64,000 nt of DNA from CAZUCE01 sp964619265 (GTDB lineage Bacteria; Planctomycetota; UBA1135; GCA-002686595), in NCBI GenBank assembly GCA_964619265.1, contig CAZUCE010000005.1, positions 62,001 to 126,000 of the forward strand. Direction: 5' to 3'. Made by a program: the position numbers and the translations under genes. The notes under the pieces are model-generated. The model saw only the letters and a program-made list of their open reading frames with translations. It ran no database searches and was not told where the DNA came from. The stretch's first letter is position 1; the number at the start of each line of letters is the position of its first letter. Positions 35,634-44,218 of the stretch are shown here, in pieces.

Positions 35634-35936
35634 GCGCTCCCCCCCCTTCGGATCCCCTCTACGGCGGTGCCTTAGAGCCGCAGGAGCCCTCGATCGATCA
35701 GGCCGCCTTGCGCGCAGGCCCGCAGCGCCTCGGTCCGGCGGATCGCGCGCGGCTCGGCCCCTCGAGAGATTCAGGATCGCACCGGGGGCGTTGCCCGCTG
35801 GTTTGAGCTTGCCACGCCTTGGCCCGGGGTCGATCATGGCAGCAGACCGAGGGCCAGGCCCTCTCCTGGCGTCACGCGCCGCGCAGCCCCGCGGTTCGCC
35901 TTGTCCCCCCCCTGCTGCTCCCGGTTCCGTACGAAT
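35634..35936. other. divergent intergenic region, phosphatase / STAS-PilZ
   Basis: About 300 bp of GC-rich sequence with no gene seen; control region for the two divergent signalling genes. Confidence 0.4.
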
Positions 35937-36749
35937 ATGCACATCGAGATCGAACCCCGCGACGACTACACGATTCTTCACCTCCGGGGTGAGTTCGACA
36001 CCTACTACTGCCCCATCCTGCAGAAGGAAGTCGACGACCTCATGACCGCTGGGGTGATGCGTGTGGTGCTCAACATGCGCCTGGTCAAGTTCATCAACTC
36101 AACCGCGCTCGGAGCGGTCATCAAGGCCTCCAAGGTGCTAGGCGCCAAAGGCGGCCAGCTCACGATCTCGCGCCCTTCTTCGTTCGTACGGGAGGTGATC
36201 ACCAAGATCCGCCTCGATCGAGTTGTGCCCATGCACGATTCCGACGAAGCCGCGGGCGCTGCGATGACCGGGCGTGATGAGCCGGCCTCCGACGCTGGGC
36301 AAGCCGAACTTGAGGATGAGGCCGGCGTGCTATTCAGTCTGACCGACAACAGCCGCATCGAGCACTTCTTGGGCAACCTGAATCGCGCCACCAACCCGGT
36401 TCACGGTCACGCTTTTGGAAAGAACTGGCGCGGTATCGGCCGCATGGCCTCGCTCAGTGAGAACGGCCTGGCCTTCACTTGGAACGGCGGAAAAACGGGA
36501 CTCAACTCGTTCGAGATGGGACAGCTCTTAGCCCTTGGCACGAGCCTCAAGGTCAAGTTCCGCATGCCGCTCCTAGCTCGGGGCAACTTCGAAGCCACCG
36601 CGCAAGTCACCGCCCTCGAAGAGCGCGCCGACGGCGTGAAAGTGAGCGCCGACTTCGAGCAGCTCGACGACGAAACCAAAGCTCAGGTCCGGCAATATGC
36701 GAGCGATATGGCTTTCCTCAAGAAGGAACTGCGCAAGGCCACCGAGTAG
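35937..36749 (+). CDS. STAS domain protein with PilZ-like C-terminus
   Basis: A 270-aa protein. Residues 1-105 form a STAS (anti-sigma antagonist) domain, with the phosphorylatable Ser55 in the INSTALG loop, where Asn replaces the usual Asp before it. An acidic linker (110-135) leads to a PilZ-like domain (about 140-262) with the degenerate motif ASLSENGLAFTW in place of the c-di-GMP D/NxSxxG; no clear RxxxR precedes it. The pairing with a SpoIIE-type phosphatase next door suggests a partner-switching pathway. Whether the PilZ part still binds c-di-GMP is doubtful. No switch kinase is seen nearby. Confidence 0.82.
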   Translation: MHIEIEPRDDYTILHLRGEFDTYYCPILQKEVDDLMTAGVMRVVLNMRLVKFINSTALGAVIKASKVLGAKGGQLTISRPSSFVREVITKIRLDRVVPMHDSDEAAGAAMTGRDEPASDAGQAELEDEAGVLFSLTDNSRIEHFLGNLNRATNPVHGHAFGKNWRGIGRMASLSENGLAFTWNGGKTGLNSFEMGQLLALGTSLKVKFRMPLLARGNFEATAQVTALEERADGVKVSADFEQLDDETKAQVRQYASDMAFLKKELRKATE

Positions 36750-36837
36750 GTTGCAGGCTTTGGCGGAAGCGCCCGCGACCTAGGCTCCACCGGGAGGCCT
36801 CTTCCAGGACCTCAGCTGCGATCACACAGCAACCCCG

Positions 36838-38253
36838 TTAGGCGCTGCGCTCCACCGCTTCCGGTCCGCCCGGCCCGCTCCACTCGTCCTCGCCAGTGGA
36901 GTCCGGTTCCACGGGGCTGCGCATCTCTCGCTGGGCGGTTTCGAGCACCTTGGAAGCAACCGACCTCCAGTCACGGGTCAGGGCTTTTTCGCGGCCGGCG
37001 GCCGACCAACGGCGCCGGAGCTCCGGCGAGCTGGCTGCGCGGGTCAGGGCATCGCGCCACGCATTTTCGTCCCCTGCGGACACCAGGAGCCCGTGCTCGC
37101 CGTGCACCAACTGACAGGACAATCGCTCGAGATCGGCCGCGATGACAGGCAGTCCGCAGGCTAGCGCCCGCGGGATTTGGGCCCCACGGGTGCGCTCGTC
37201 GAGCGCCGGGACCGCCAGTAGGGTCGAGGCCCCAAGCAGGCCCGGCAGCTCGGAGGCGTTTGGATAGGGCACGGTGTGGACCCGATCGGAGATGCCGAGT
37301 CGGCTGGCTTGAACGACGCAACGATGATTCAGACTTCCTGAGCCCGCAAGAACCAGGCACCAATCTTCGCGCTGCCCAACGCTGCGAGCAAAGGCTCGGA
37401 TCAACATCTCGATGCCGCGGCCGGGTTCTAGCGGACCGACGTACAACAGGATCCGACCCCGCAAGGCGAAGCGCGTCAGCCATGCGGTTGGCCGGCCCGC
37501 CCGGTAAATTTCAGTGTCCACCCCAACCGGCAGGACCTCGATCTGACCTGGCTTGAAGCCCTTCTCGAGAGCCAGTTTTTCAGCGAGCGGATCGGTAGCA
37601 AAGACATGCCGCGCCTGCGCGCGAACCAACCGCCCCCACAGGCGGCGTCCAAGCCCCTCAAGGAGCCGGTCTCGCAGGGAGCGCATCGAAGTCCAAGCTG
37701 GCTCGATCAACAAAAGAGGACGGCCCAAACGGGCCGAAGCTCGGGCCCCAATCCAGGCGGCCGGCGAAGAAGCGTCGTAGGCCACCAGAGCGTCCGGGCA
37801 AAACCTGAGCAGCCCACCGAGCACAGCTTCGGCGTCGGGCGGCTCGCCCGCGTCCTGCCCCTCTGGACCTTCTTCGGCAGCTGTTTCGAGATGGGCTTCG
37901 CGCAAACGCTCCTCTTCCCGCCAAAGGGGTCCTTCGCGGGGCACACGAGCTAGGACGCCAGCGTGGATCGGAACCACTTCCGCTACGGCCCCCAATTGCG
38001 CCAACGCAACCACCAAGGAGGCCGGCTGCTGGCTCGCCCGCGCCCGGGGATGAATGGCATCCACGAGCAGGGCGATGCGCGGCGGTCGAAGGTCGGGAGG
38101 GGAATCCACTGAGGTCGATGCGGTCGGGACGAGACGAGATCCCAGAACGATTTCATCGGGATTCGCGCGAGACAGACTTGATCGGATCCCCGGGAAGGCA
38201 CGCCCCGCTCGAAGGGGCGCAGGTGATGAGGAGGATCGCCTGGGCATCAGCAT
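36838..38253 (-). CDS. GT4-type glycosyltransferase
   Basis: A GT-B fold enzyme of the GT4 type: the C-terminal half has EVLPVGVDTEIYRAG, ILLYVGPLEPGRGIEMLIRAF, and GASTLLAVPALDERTRGAQIPRALACGLPVIAADL. In the usual E-x7-E nucleotide-sugar motif the second Glu is replaced (Arg), so the donor site is atypical. The N-terminal half has an acceptor-side Rossmann core (PPRIALLVDAIHPRARASQQ) with an unusual Glu-rich insertion near residue 140. The start is uncertain; ATG 38253 adds a long low-complexity lead, and the real start may be nearer the Rossmann strand. Isolated from other glycan genes. Confidence 0.82.
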   Translation of the reverse strand: MLMPRRSSSSPAPLRAGRAFPGIRSSLSRANPDEIVLGSRLVPTASTSVDSPPDLRPPRIALLVDAIHPRARASQQPASLVVALAQLGAVAEVVPIHAGVLARVPREGPLWREEERLREAHLETAAEEGPEGQDAGEPPDAEAVLGGLLRFCPDALVAYDASSPAAWIGARASARLGRPLLLIEPAWTSMRSLRDRLLEGLGRRLWGRLVRAQARHVFATDPLAEKLALEKGFKPGQIEVLPVGVDTEIYRAGRPTAWLTRFALRGRILLYVGPLEPGRGIEMLIRAFARSVGQREDWCLVLAGSGSLNHRCVVQASRLGISDRVHTVPYPNASELPGLLGASTLLAVPALDERTRGAQIPRALACGLPVIAADLERLSCQLVHGEHGLLVSAGDENAWRDALTRAASSPELRRRWSAAGREKALTRDWRSVASKVLETAQREMRSPVEPDSTGEDEWSGPGGPEAVERSA

Positions 38254-38703
38254 GCAGAACGCAAAGCGGTGAGAGGAAAGTGGGAGCTCGGGCGAATCGG
38301 TGCCGCGGACCAAGCTGCGGCCCTTGGAGGCGGCCGATTGCCCCCGAGCAGCCCTTGGTGGACGGCTCGTCGCGGAAAGTTGGGCCGAGGGGGCACTCGG
38401 CGAAGACCTGCAGCCGGCCAGGTCTCAGACAAGACCCCTCGGCGCGGCCCTCGCCAGATGGGTGGGGTACTGCTGGCGGCTCGGCTCTAGCCGCGGACAA
38501 CTAGGCGCCAGCTTCGACACCCAACGGCAGGCTGTCGGGCCTCGCGACGGTGTGTGAAATCTCTTCCTAGTAGCCGAGCCCGCGCCCCAACCGAATCCGG
38601 AATCCCTCAAGGACTTCGGCGAGCAGTCGACAACAGCGGTGCCGAAGATTCCCGGTCCGCGGCTTTTCCCCTCGCTGTTTTCGCCAGAGCCTGCCAGTCC
38701 CGT
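38254..38703. other. divergent intergenic region, no gene seen
   Basis: About 450 bp between divergent genes. Open frames on both strands are Arg/Pro/Ser-rich noise. Presumed promoter region. Confidence 0.4.
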
Positions 38704-39315
38704 ATGTCCGATCTGTTTCCCTCCCTGCCCGGCACCCGCCCCCAAGCACGCGGCCTGTTCCTCGACGTCTGGGGGACGCTCTGCAAGCGCCCCGAACAGG
38801 GCTTCCCCACCGGCCCAGACGACGTGCAGTTCTACCCGAACGTCCTCGACGCTCTGTTCGGAGTATCCCGGATGGGCTTTGTGCCTTACCTGATTGGCAA
38901 CGAGCGTGGCGTTGCCCACGGCCACGTCTCCGATGCCACCTGGAAGGAGATCGAGCAGCGCCTGCTAGAGGGGATCTCCGCCGCGGGCATCGAGCTCGGC
39001 CGCAGCTACCTGTGCCTGGACGATCCGGAAGGCAAGGGCTCCCACGAGGCCGAGTCGGTGTTTTTCCTGCCCGGCACAGGAGCGTTCTTCCACGCCGCCC
39101 ACCACGATGAAATCGACCTGGAGCGAAGCTGGGTGATTGGCGACTCCACCCTCGAATTGGTCGCCGGCTGGCGCGCGAGTATCCAATGTGCCGCCGTTCG
39201 CACCGGATTGGCCCTCTCCGACCGGGTCTACGAGGTCGAGCTGGACAACGATGCGCCGGATTTGCTCACCCTGCTTCACCAATTGCGAGCTGTGGCCCCC
39301 CGCCGGGCCGCATGA
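38704..39315 (+). CDS. HAD-superfamily hydrolase, atypical active site
   Basis: From the ATG at 38704 the 203-aa product fits a HAD phosphatase of the HisB/GmhB type in length. Motif I is FLDVWGTLCK: the nucleophile Asp21 is present but the general-acid Asp at +2 is replaced by Trp23. The acidic motif IV is WVIGDSTLELVAG, with GD followed by Glu instead of Asp. So the fold is clear but phosphatase activity is uncertain; haloacid dehalogenases also lack the +2 Asp. Function unknown. Confidence 0.78.
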   Translation: MSDLFPSLPGTRPQARGLFLDVWGTLCKRPEQGFPTGPDDVQFYPNVLDALFGVSRMGFVPYLIGNERGVAHGHVSDATWKEIEQRLLEGISAAGIELGRSYLCLDDPEGKGSHEAESVFFLPGTGAFFHAAHHDEIDLERSWVIGDSTLELVAGWRASIQCAAVRTGLALSDRVYEVELDNDAPDLLTLLHQLRAVAPRRAA

Positions 39316-39400
39316 CCACGAAATTCGTTCCGGGAGCGCTCCCGGCACTCGGGGAACGGCAGCCGGGCCTTCCCCTCAGAGATCGAGCCGCATCTTGTCG

Positions 39401-40045
39401 ATGAACACCCCTGTGAACGTCTTGTTTCGATTTCAACAGCTAGCTCTGCTGGTGGTCACAGCCCTGTGCGGCATGGCCTTTTCTCAGACGAGCCCGATCC
39501 CGGCTTCCGCGCCTCGTACGCCCGCCCGGCCGATCAGCCACCCCGCTACGGGACTCCCCGCTCCGCTTCGCCTCGAAGTCGCCAGCGGTTTTGCGGACGT
39601 GACTTCGGCCGGCGTGGAACGCCGAATTCCAGCCGGTACGGCCGTCGATGTTCTCGCTCCCTTCCAACTGAAAGTGGCCGCCCAGGGCCGCGTCCGCGTC
39701 CGGCGGCCAGGCGAAGTTCAGGTTGACCTCGCAGGCTCGACCCAAGTGACCATCGAAACCGACGCCGCCCAACGTCGTTGGACGTTCGAGCGGATCGACG
39801 AAGTCGAAGTCGACCAGCGCTTTGCCACCGAGGTCTTTGTGTTTCCTGAAGGCCAAGTCCTCGAGCCCCGTCGCTGTGCGCTCCGCTTTGAAGGCCGCAC
39901 AGGTGGTCGTACCTGGCTCGAAGTTCGCGCCGGCGGGCCCGCTGAGCTGGACCTAGGCGGGCGTTACACCTTTCCGATCCGCGTCGGCTGGAGGCGGATC
40001 CTGCCGGAACGCCTGGGGCCGGATCCTGCGACCTACCGGGGCTGA
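39401..40045 (+). CDS. exported protein, unknown function
   Basis: A 214-aa protein with a signal sequence (hydrophobic residues 11-27, likely cleavage before QTSPIP), a Pro-rich stretch, and a domain rich in beta-strands (about 60-214) with regular alternation (TSAGVERRIPAGTAVDVLAPFQ). Family not recognised. It begins 85 bp after the HAD gene and converges on moaA with only 7 bp between. Confidence 0.62.
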   Translation: MNTPVNVLFRFQQLALLVVTALCGMAFSQTSPIPASAPRTPARPISHPATGLPAPLRLEVASGFADVTSAGVERRIPAGTAVDVLAPFQLKVAAQGRVRVRRPGEVQVDLAGSTQVTIETDAAQRRWTFERIDEVEVDQRFATEVFVFPEGQVLEPRRCALRFEGRTGGRTWLEVRAGGPAELDLGGRYTFPIRVGWRRILPERLGPDPATYRG

Positions 40046-40052
40046 GTCTTTC

Positions 40053-41009
40053 TCAGCCGCCGATCGCGCGCATCGAGATAGACCCTTCGCGCTGCAAGTC
40101 GTAGATCGGAGGCTTTGCGTCGGCCGCGCGGGACATGGCTTCGACAAGCCCATCCTCGATCACAGCCTCCGAAGAACCCGATCGCAGGACCGACAACAAA
40201 TCCACTTCGCCGCCGGTCAACAGGCAGGATCGGATCTTGCCTTCGGCAGTCACCCGCAATCGATTGCACCGATCGCAAAATGGATTCGACATGGCGTGGA
40301 TGAAGCCGATCTGGGCCTTCCCGATCGCAAAACGTTCCGCGGGTCCACCGTCAGCGCGCGTCGGCAGCGGTTCCAGCCCGTGACGCTCGCCCAAGCGGTT
40401 CAGAACCTGGCGAGGATCGATGCGCGACGACCCGATCCGCTCGGAATCCATGGGCATGTGCTCGATGAAGCGGACTTCCACATCCTCCTTAGCCGATAGC
40501 TCGACGAACGCTTCGACCTCCTCGTTGGTCAAGTCCTCCTGAAGAACCGCATTGATTTTGCGTCGTTCGATCCCCGCTTCCCGGGCCGCACGCAATCCGC
40601 GTAGCACTTCCTCCAGGTTTCCGCCGCCGGTGAGCTTGGCAAACTTGCCCGGGTCGAGCGTGTCGCAGCTGACGTTGACGGTGCGCAGGCCAGCCTTGGC
40701 GAGCACCGCGGCCCGGCGCTCCATCAGCATTCCATTGGTGGTCAGGGCCACCTCACGCAGGCCTTCGATCCGCGCCAACCGTTCGACGATATCCGGCAAG
40801 TCTCGGCGCAGGGTCGGTTCACCGCCGGTCAACCGGACCTTGCGAAATCCAAGCCGGCGCGCGCAGACTTCGATCAAACGCTCGACCTCCTCCGGCTGGA
40901 GGACGGTGGTTGGCTCGTCTTGCAAGGTGCAGTAGGTACACGCGAGCTGGCAGCGGTTGGTCAAGGAGACGCGCAGGTAGGTCACCCGGCGCCCGAAACG
41001 GTCCATCAT
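40053..41009 (-). CDS. moaA: GTP 3',8-cyclase
   Basis: Radical-SAM enzyme for the first step of molybdenum cofactor synthesis. The SAM-binding [4Fe-4S] motif is Cys20-Cys24-Cys27 (CQLACTYC). The second cluster motif CDRCNRLRVTAEGKIRSC (C-x2-C-x13-C) binds GTP. The SAM loop follows in GGEPTLR. A 318-aa product is standard. The start ATG overlaps the mcsB stop (ATGA), so it is coupled to a protein kinase gene of no obvious relation. The partner MoaC is not in the window. Confidence 0.95.
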   Translation of the reverse strand: MMDRFGRRVTYLRVSLTNRCQLACTYCTLQDEPTTVLQPEEVERLIEVCARRLGFRKVRLTGGEPTLRRDLPDIVERLARIEGLREVALTTNGMLMERRAAVLAKAGLRTVNVSCDTLDPGKFAKLTGGGNLEEVLRGLRAAREAGIERRKINAVLQEDLTNEEVEAFVELSAKEDVEVRFIEHMPMDSERIGSSRIDPRQVLNRLGERHGLEPLPTRADGGPAERFAIGKAQIGFIHAMSNPFCDRCNRLRVTAEGKIRSCLLTGGEVDLLSVLRSGSSEAVIEDGLVEAMSRAADAKPPIYDLQREGSISMRAIGG

Positions 41010-42145
41010 GATTGCCCAGTCCCCTCGTCAGCCGATTCGGCTGAATTTCCAAAACGTAAGCGCAGGAGGTCGGCGCGGAGCCGATCCCGCTGATCGGTGT
41101 CCAGCAGGCCGCTGGGCTCGGACTCGTCACCTTGGGCCTGCACGTGACCACGTTGGATGTGCACCGTGATGCCGTTGAGCTCAGGGAGATCGCAAGCGTC
41201 GAACAGATCGAGTGCGCGCCCAAGGCGCAGGCTCGAAAGGTGTTGGAGTGCAGCTTCGGTCGGCATGCTGCGCGAGGAGCTCAATAGCCCAAGCGAGCGT
41301 TGCACGCGGTCGCGCAGGGCGTCGGAGCGCTCGTCGAGGAGCGTGTTCCGGACGCGGCGTTCAAAATCGACGATGCACGGAACCAGATGCTGCAGGTCGC
41401 TAATCAGATCCTCCTCGGAACGTCCGAGGGTGACCTGGTTGGAGATTTGATAGTAGTCACCGGCGGCGCGGCTGCCTTCGCCGTACATGCCCCGGACAGC
41501 CAAGCCGGTTCGTTGGGCTGCGGCAAACACCTTTTCGAGTTCACTGCGGACCAAACCCAGAGCGGGTAAGTGAAGCATCACCGAAGCTCGCATGCCGGTG
41601 CCCACATTGGTCGGGCAGGCCGTCAGATAGCCCAGTCGGCGCGAGCAGGCAAAATCTAGGGTCGCTTCGAGACTTTGGTCCAGTTCGCGCACCCGGGACC
41701 AAGCCAAGCCCAAATCAAAACCGCCGGCGATGCCCTGCAGCCGGAGGTGGTCCTCCTCATTGACCATGGCCGCGGTGGTCTCGGACTGCCCGAAAACGAC
41801 CGCCCGACCCGCGGGGACGCGACGATCGTCTTCGACCGGGGCGAGCTCGCGGCTGACCAGATGGCGTTCGCGCAAGAGAAGCCGGACCAGCTGGGGGGCC
41901 TCGGGCAGGTCGACCCAAACCGGCTGCTCGCCGTCCAAGGCGAGATCCTCAAGACCGGCCCGCAGGCGGCCGGCGAGCTCGACCGCTTTCCGCTCGTCCA
42001 GTCGAGCCATGAACGGGTACCCCTCCACATTGCGGGCCAGCCGAACTCGGCAGGAGACGACGACGTCGGGATCCGGCCCAGCGCTGGACAGCCAGCCCCC
42101 CAGGCGGGCGGCAAAGTCGTGGGGTTCGAGGGTTTGGAAGCTCAA
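41006..42145 (-). CDS. mcsB: protein arginine kinase
   Basis: Phosphorylates arginine residues, marking proteins for ClpCP degradation. The phosphagen-kinase fold shows VVVSCRVRLARNVEGYPFM, the catalytic VNEEDHLRLQG acidic loop, the LTACPTNVGTGMRASVMLHLPAL segment and SNQVTLGRSEEDL. About 379 aa from a TTG at 42145; typical McsB is about 350-360 aa. The frame stays open far upstream but that stretch lies antisense to the next gene and is not coding. No activator gene mcsA or ctsR is nearby; its neighbour is moaA. Confidence 0.93.
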   Translation of the reverse strand: MSFQTLEPHDFAARLGGWLSSAGPDPDVVVSCRVRLARNVEGYPFMARLDERKAVELAGRLRAGLEDLALDGEQPVWVDLPEAPQLVRLLLRERHLVSRELAPVEDDRRVPAGRAVVFGQSETTAAMVNEEDHLRLQGIAGGFDLGLAWSRVRELDQSLEATLDFACSRRLGYLTACPTNVGTGMRASVMLHLPALGLVRSELEKVFAAAQRTGLAVRGMYGEGSRAAGDYYQISNQVTLGRSEEDLISDLQHLVPCIVDFERRVRNTLLDERSDALRDRVQRSLGLLSSSRSMPTEAALQHLSSLRLGRALDLFDACDLPELNGITVHIQRGHVQAQGDESEPSGLLDTDQRDRLRADLLRLRFGNSAESADEGTGQS

Positions 42146-42295
42146 GGTTGGATGGAGCCGGAGTGGCCGGCGGGGCTTAGGCCCTCCAATGTACGCCGAG
42201 TTCGCGAGGCTTCGAGGGCCTAACAGGACCTCCCGAGGGACTCCGAGGTGTTTCCCTGGGCCACCGCGACTTGCAGGGCCGGCCGAAGGGGCACC

Positions 42296-44218
42296 ATGCT
42301 GGTTCCCTCCAGCCCCCCTGGCCTCTGCGCGCCGGTCCCCATCCCCCACCTCAGGTTCCCCTGGGAGAAAGGCCGCGGACTCCGGCCAGGCCCTGTTCCC
42401 CGAGGACCCACGCCCCTGTTCGAGCTCGATCCCCAGCTGCTGGTCATCGCGACCCTGGCCGTCAGCCTCCTGCTGTTTGCCACCGACGCGCTGCGCTACG
42501 ACCTGGTCGCAGCGCTGATTGTGATCGTCCTGGCTCTGACCGGGACGCTCACGCCGGTCGAAGCCTATGCGGGCTTTGCCGATCCGGCCGTGATTCTGAT
42601 CGCCTCCATGTACGTCTTCAGCCGGGCGGTCAACCGCTGGGGGCTTGCCGAGTGGATTGCCCAGAAACTCCTCGGAGGTGGACCGGGGTCCAGCGAGGCC
42701 TGGATCGTGCTGCGCATCACCGTCGTGGCCGGGCTGCTTTCCTCGGTGCTGTCCAACACCGGTCTCGTCGCCACCTTGATTCCGGTGCTGTCGAGTCTCG
42801 GCCGGCGGATGCGCATCGCTGTCTCGCGCCTGCTGATCCCGCTCAGCTACGGAAGTCTGCTCGGGGGCCTGGTCACGCTGCTGGGAACCTCGACCAACGT
42901 GGCCATTGATTCGGAACTGCGCAAATTGGGTCAGCCCGGACTGGGCCTGTTCGAGTTCACCCAGCTGGGATTGATTCTGGTCGCTGTAGGTGCCGCCTAC
43001 ATGGTCTGGCCAGGTCGAAAGCTGCTCCCCACCAACCGGTTTGGGGAGACGCTTACCGAGCACTACCAGGTGCCCAAATTTGTCACCGAAGTGCTGGTTG
43101 AGCCGACCAGTACCCTGATGAATCGGACGGTCTCGGAGCTTCCCTTTTTCGACCGACACGGCGTCGCTGTGCTCGGCATTGTGCGCCCCGGGGCGGAGTC
43201 CGCGGTGTTCGCGCCCGGTCCCTACAATCGCATTCGTCGCGAAGATGTCCTAATCGTCCAAGGCGAGCCTGAGGCGATCGTGGCGGTTCGCAAGGAGCTT
43301 GGCTTGTCGGAGCGCCCAAGCGTCGAGGTGGACGGGACACGCCTCGATTCGGGCGACGTGCAGGTGGTTGAATCGGTGGTGCCGGCCGCTTCTCCGCTCG
43401 TGGGTCACACCCTGCGTGAAAGTGACTTCCGCGCGCGAACCGCTCTGAACGTGCTGGCGATTTCGCAACACGCCAAGATGCACCCTACAAAGATCGGGTC
43501 GATGGAGCTGGCAGTCGGCGACTCTCTTCTGATCCAGGGACACATCCGAGACCTGGAACGTATGCGGGAAAGCCGCGAACTGTTGCTCCTGGACGAGCTG
43601 GAAACCCGCGAGCTGGGCCGCGGCGCCGCGATGACGCTTCTCATTCTCGCCGCTGTCTTGCTGGCTCCCGTCCTGTTCGGCATCGACCTGTCGGCCTCCG
43701 CGCTGGCCGGCGCGGTGGGCCTGGTCCTGACCGGCTGTCTCCGCCCCGACGACGCGCGCAAGTGCATCGATTGGTCGGTTTTGCTGCTGGTCGGGGGCAT
43801 GCTGGCCCTCGGCACCGCATTCAAAACCCATGGGCTCGACCGAGAGATGGGATCCATAGTGCTGTCCATGAGCGAGGGCATCGAGTCCCCGCGGATCTTG
43901 ATCGGGTTGTTCCTGGTGGCCACCGTCCTCTTCACGCAACTCACCACGAACGTGACAGCCGGGGTCATCATGGTTCAGGTGGCGGTTTCAGCAGCCGACC
44001 AAATGGGCTACGACCCACGGGCCTTCGTCATGGCTGTTTTGACCGGCGCCAGCCTGGCCTTCATGAGCCCGGTGGCTCACCAGGCGAACACCATGATCGT
44101 GGGCCCCGGCGACTACAAATTCATCGACTTCCTACGGGTTGGCACGCCGCTCACGCTGTTGTTGACCGGAGTTGAAGTCGTGCTGCTCCCTTGGCTGTGG
44201 CCTTTGACCGTCGCGTGA
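42296..44218 (+). CDS. SLC13-family transporter with RCK_C (TrkA-C) domains
   Basis: A 640-aa permease. Membrane helices occur at about residues 48-170, with the SLC13/DASS core (DPAVILIASMYVFSRAVNRWG, VLSNTGLVATLIPVLSSLG, GTSTNVA), then two cytoplasmic TrkA-C type domains (about 235-345 and 350-430) and the second transport half (about 440-640; FTQLTTNVTAGVIMV, VAHQANTMIVGPG). Relatives carry di- and tricarboxylates, sulfate or other anions. The N-terminal 45 residues are Pro-rich and may not be translated; the ATG at 42296 follows GAAGG. Substrate unknown. Confidence 0.86.
   Translation: MLVPSSPPGLCAPVPIPHLRFPWEKGRGLRPGPVPRGPTPLFELDPQLLVIATLAVSLLLFATDALRYDLVAALIVIVLALTGTLTPVEAYAGFADPAVILIASMYVFSRAVNRWGLAEWIAQKLLGGGPGSSEAWIVLRITVVAGLLSSVLSNTGLVATLIPVLSSLGRRMRIAVSRLLIPLSYGSLLGGLVTLLGTSTNVAIDSELRKLGQPGLGLFEFTQLGLILVAVGAAYMVWPGRKLLPTNRFGETLTEHYQVPKFVTEVLVEPTSTLMNRTVSELPFFDRHGVAVLGIVRPGAESAVFAPGPYNRIRREDVLIVQGEPEAIVAVRKELGLSERPSVEVDGTRLDSGDVQVVESVVPAASPLVGHTLRESDFRARTALNVLAISQHAKMHPTKIGSMELAVGDSLLIQGHIRDLERMRESRELLLLDELETRELGRGAAMTLLILAAVLLAPVLFGIDLSASALAGAVGLVLTGCLRPDDARKCIDWSVLLLVGGMLALGTAFKTHGLDREMGSIVLSMSEGIESPRILIGLFLVATVLFTQLTTNVTAGVIMVQVAVSAADQMGYDPRAFVMAVLTGASLAFMSPVAHQANTMIVGPGDYKFIDFLRVGTPLTLLLTGVEVVLLPWLWPLTVA

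Noticed and set aside
42146..43159. Upstream extension of the mcsB frame (to 717 codons)
   Set aside because: Antisense to the SLC13 transporter, Gln/Gly/Arg-rich shadow composition, and McsB is complete without it.
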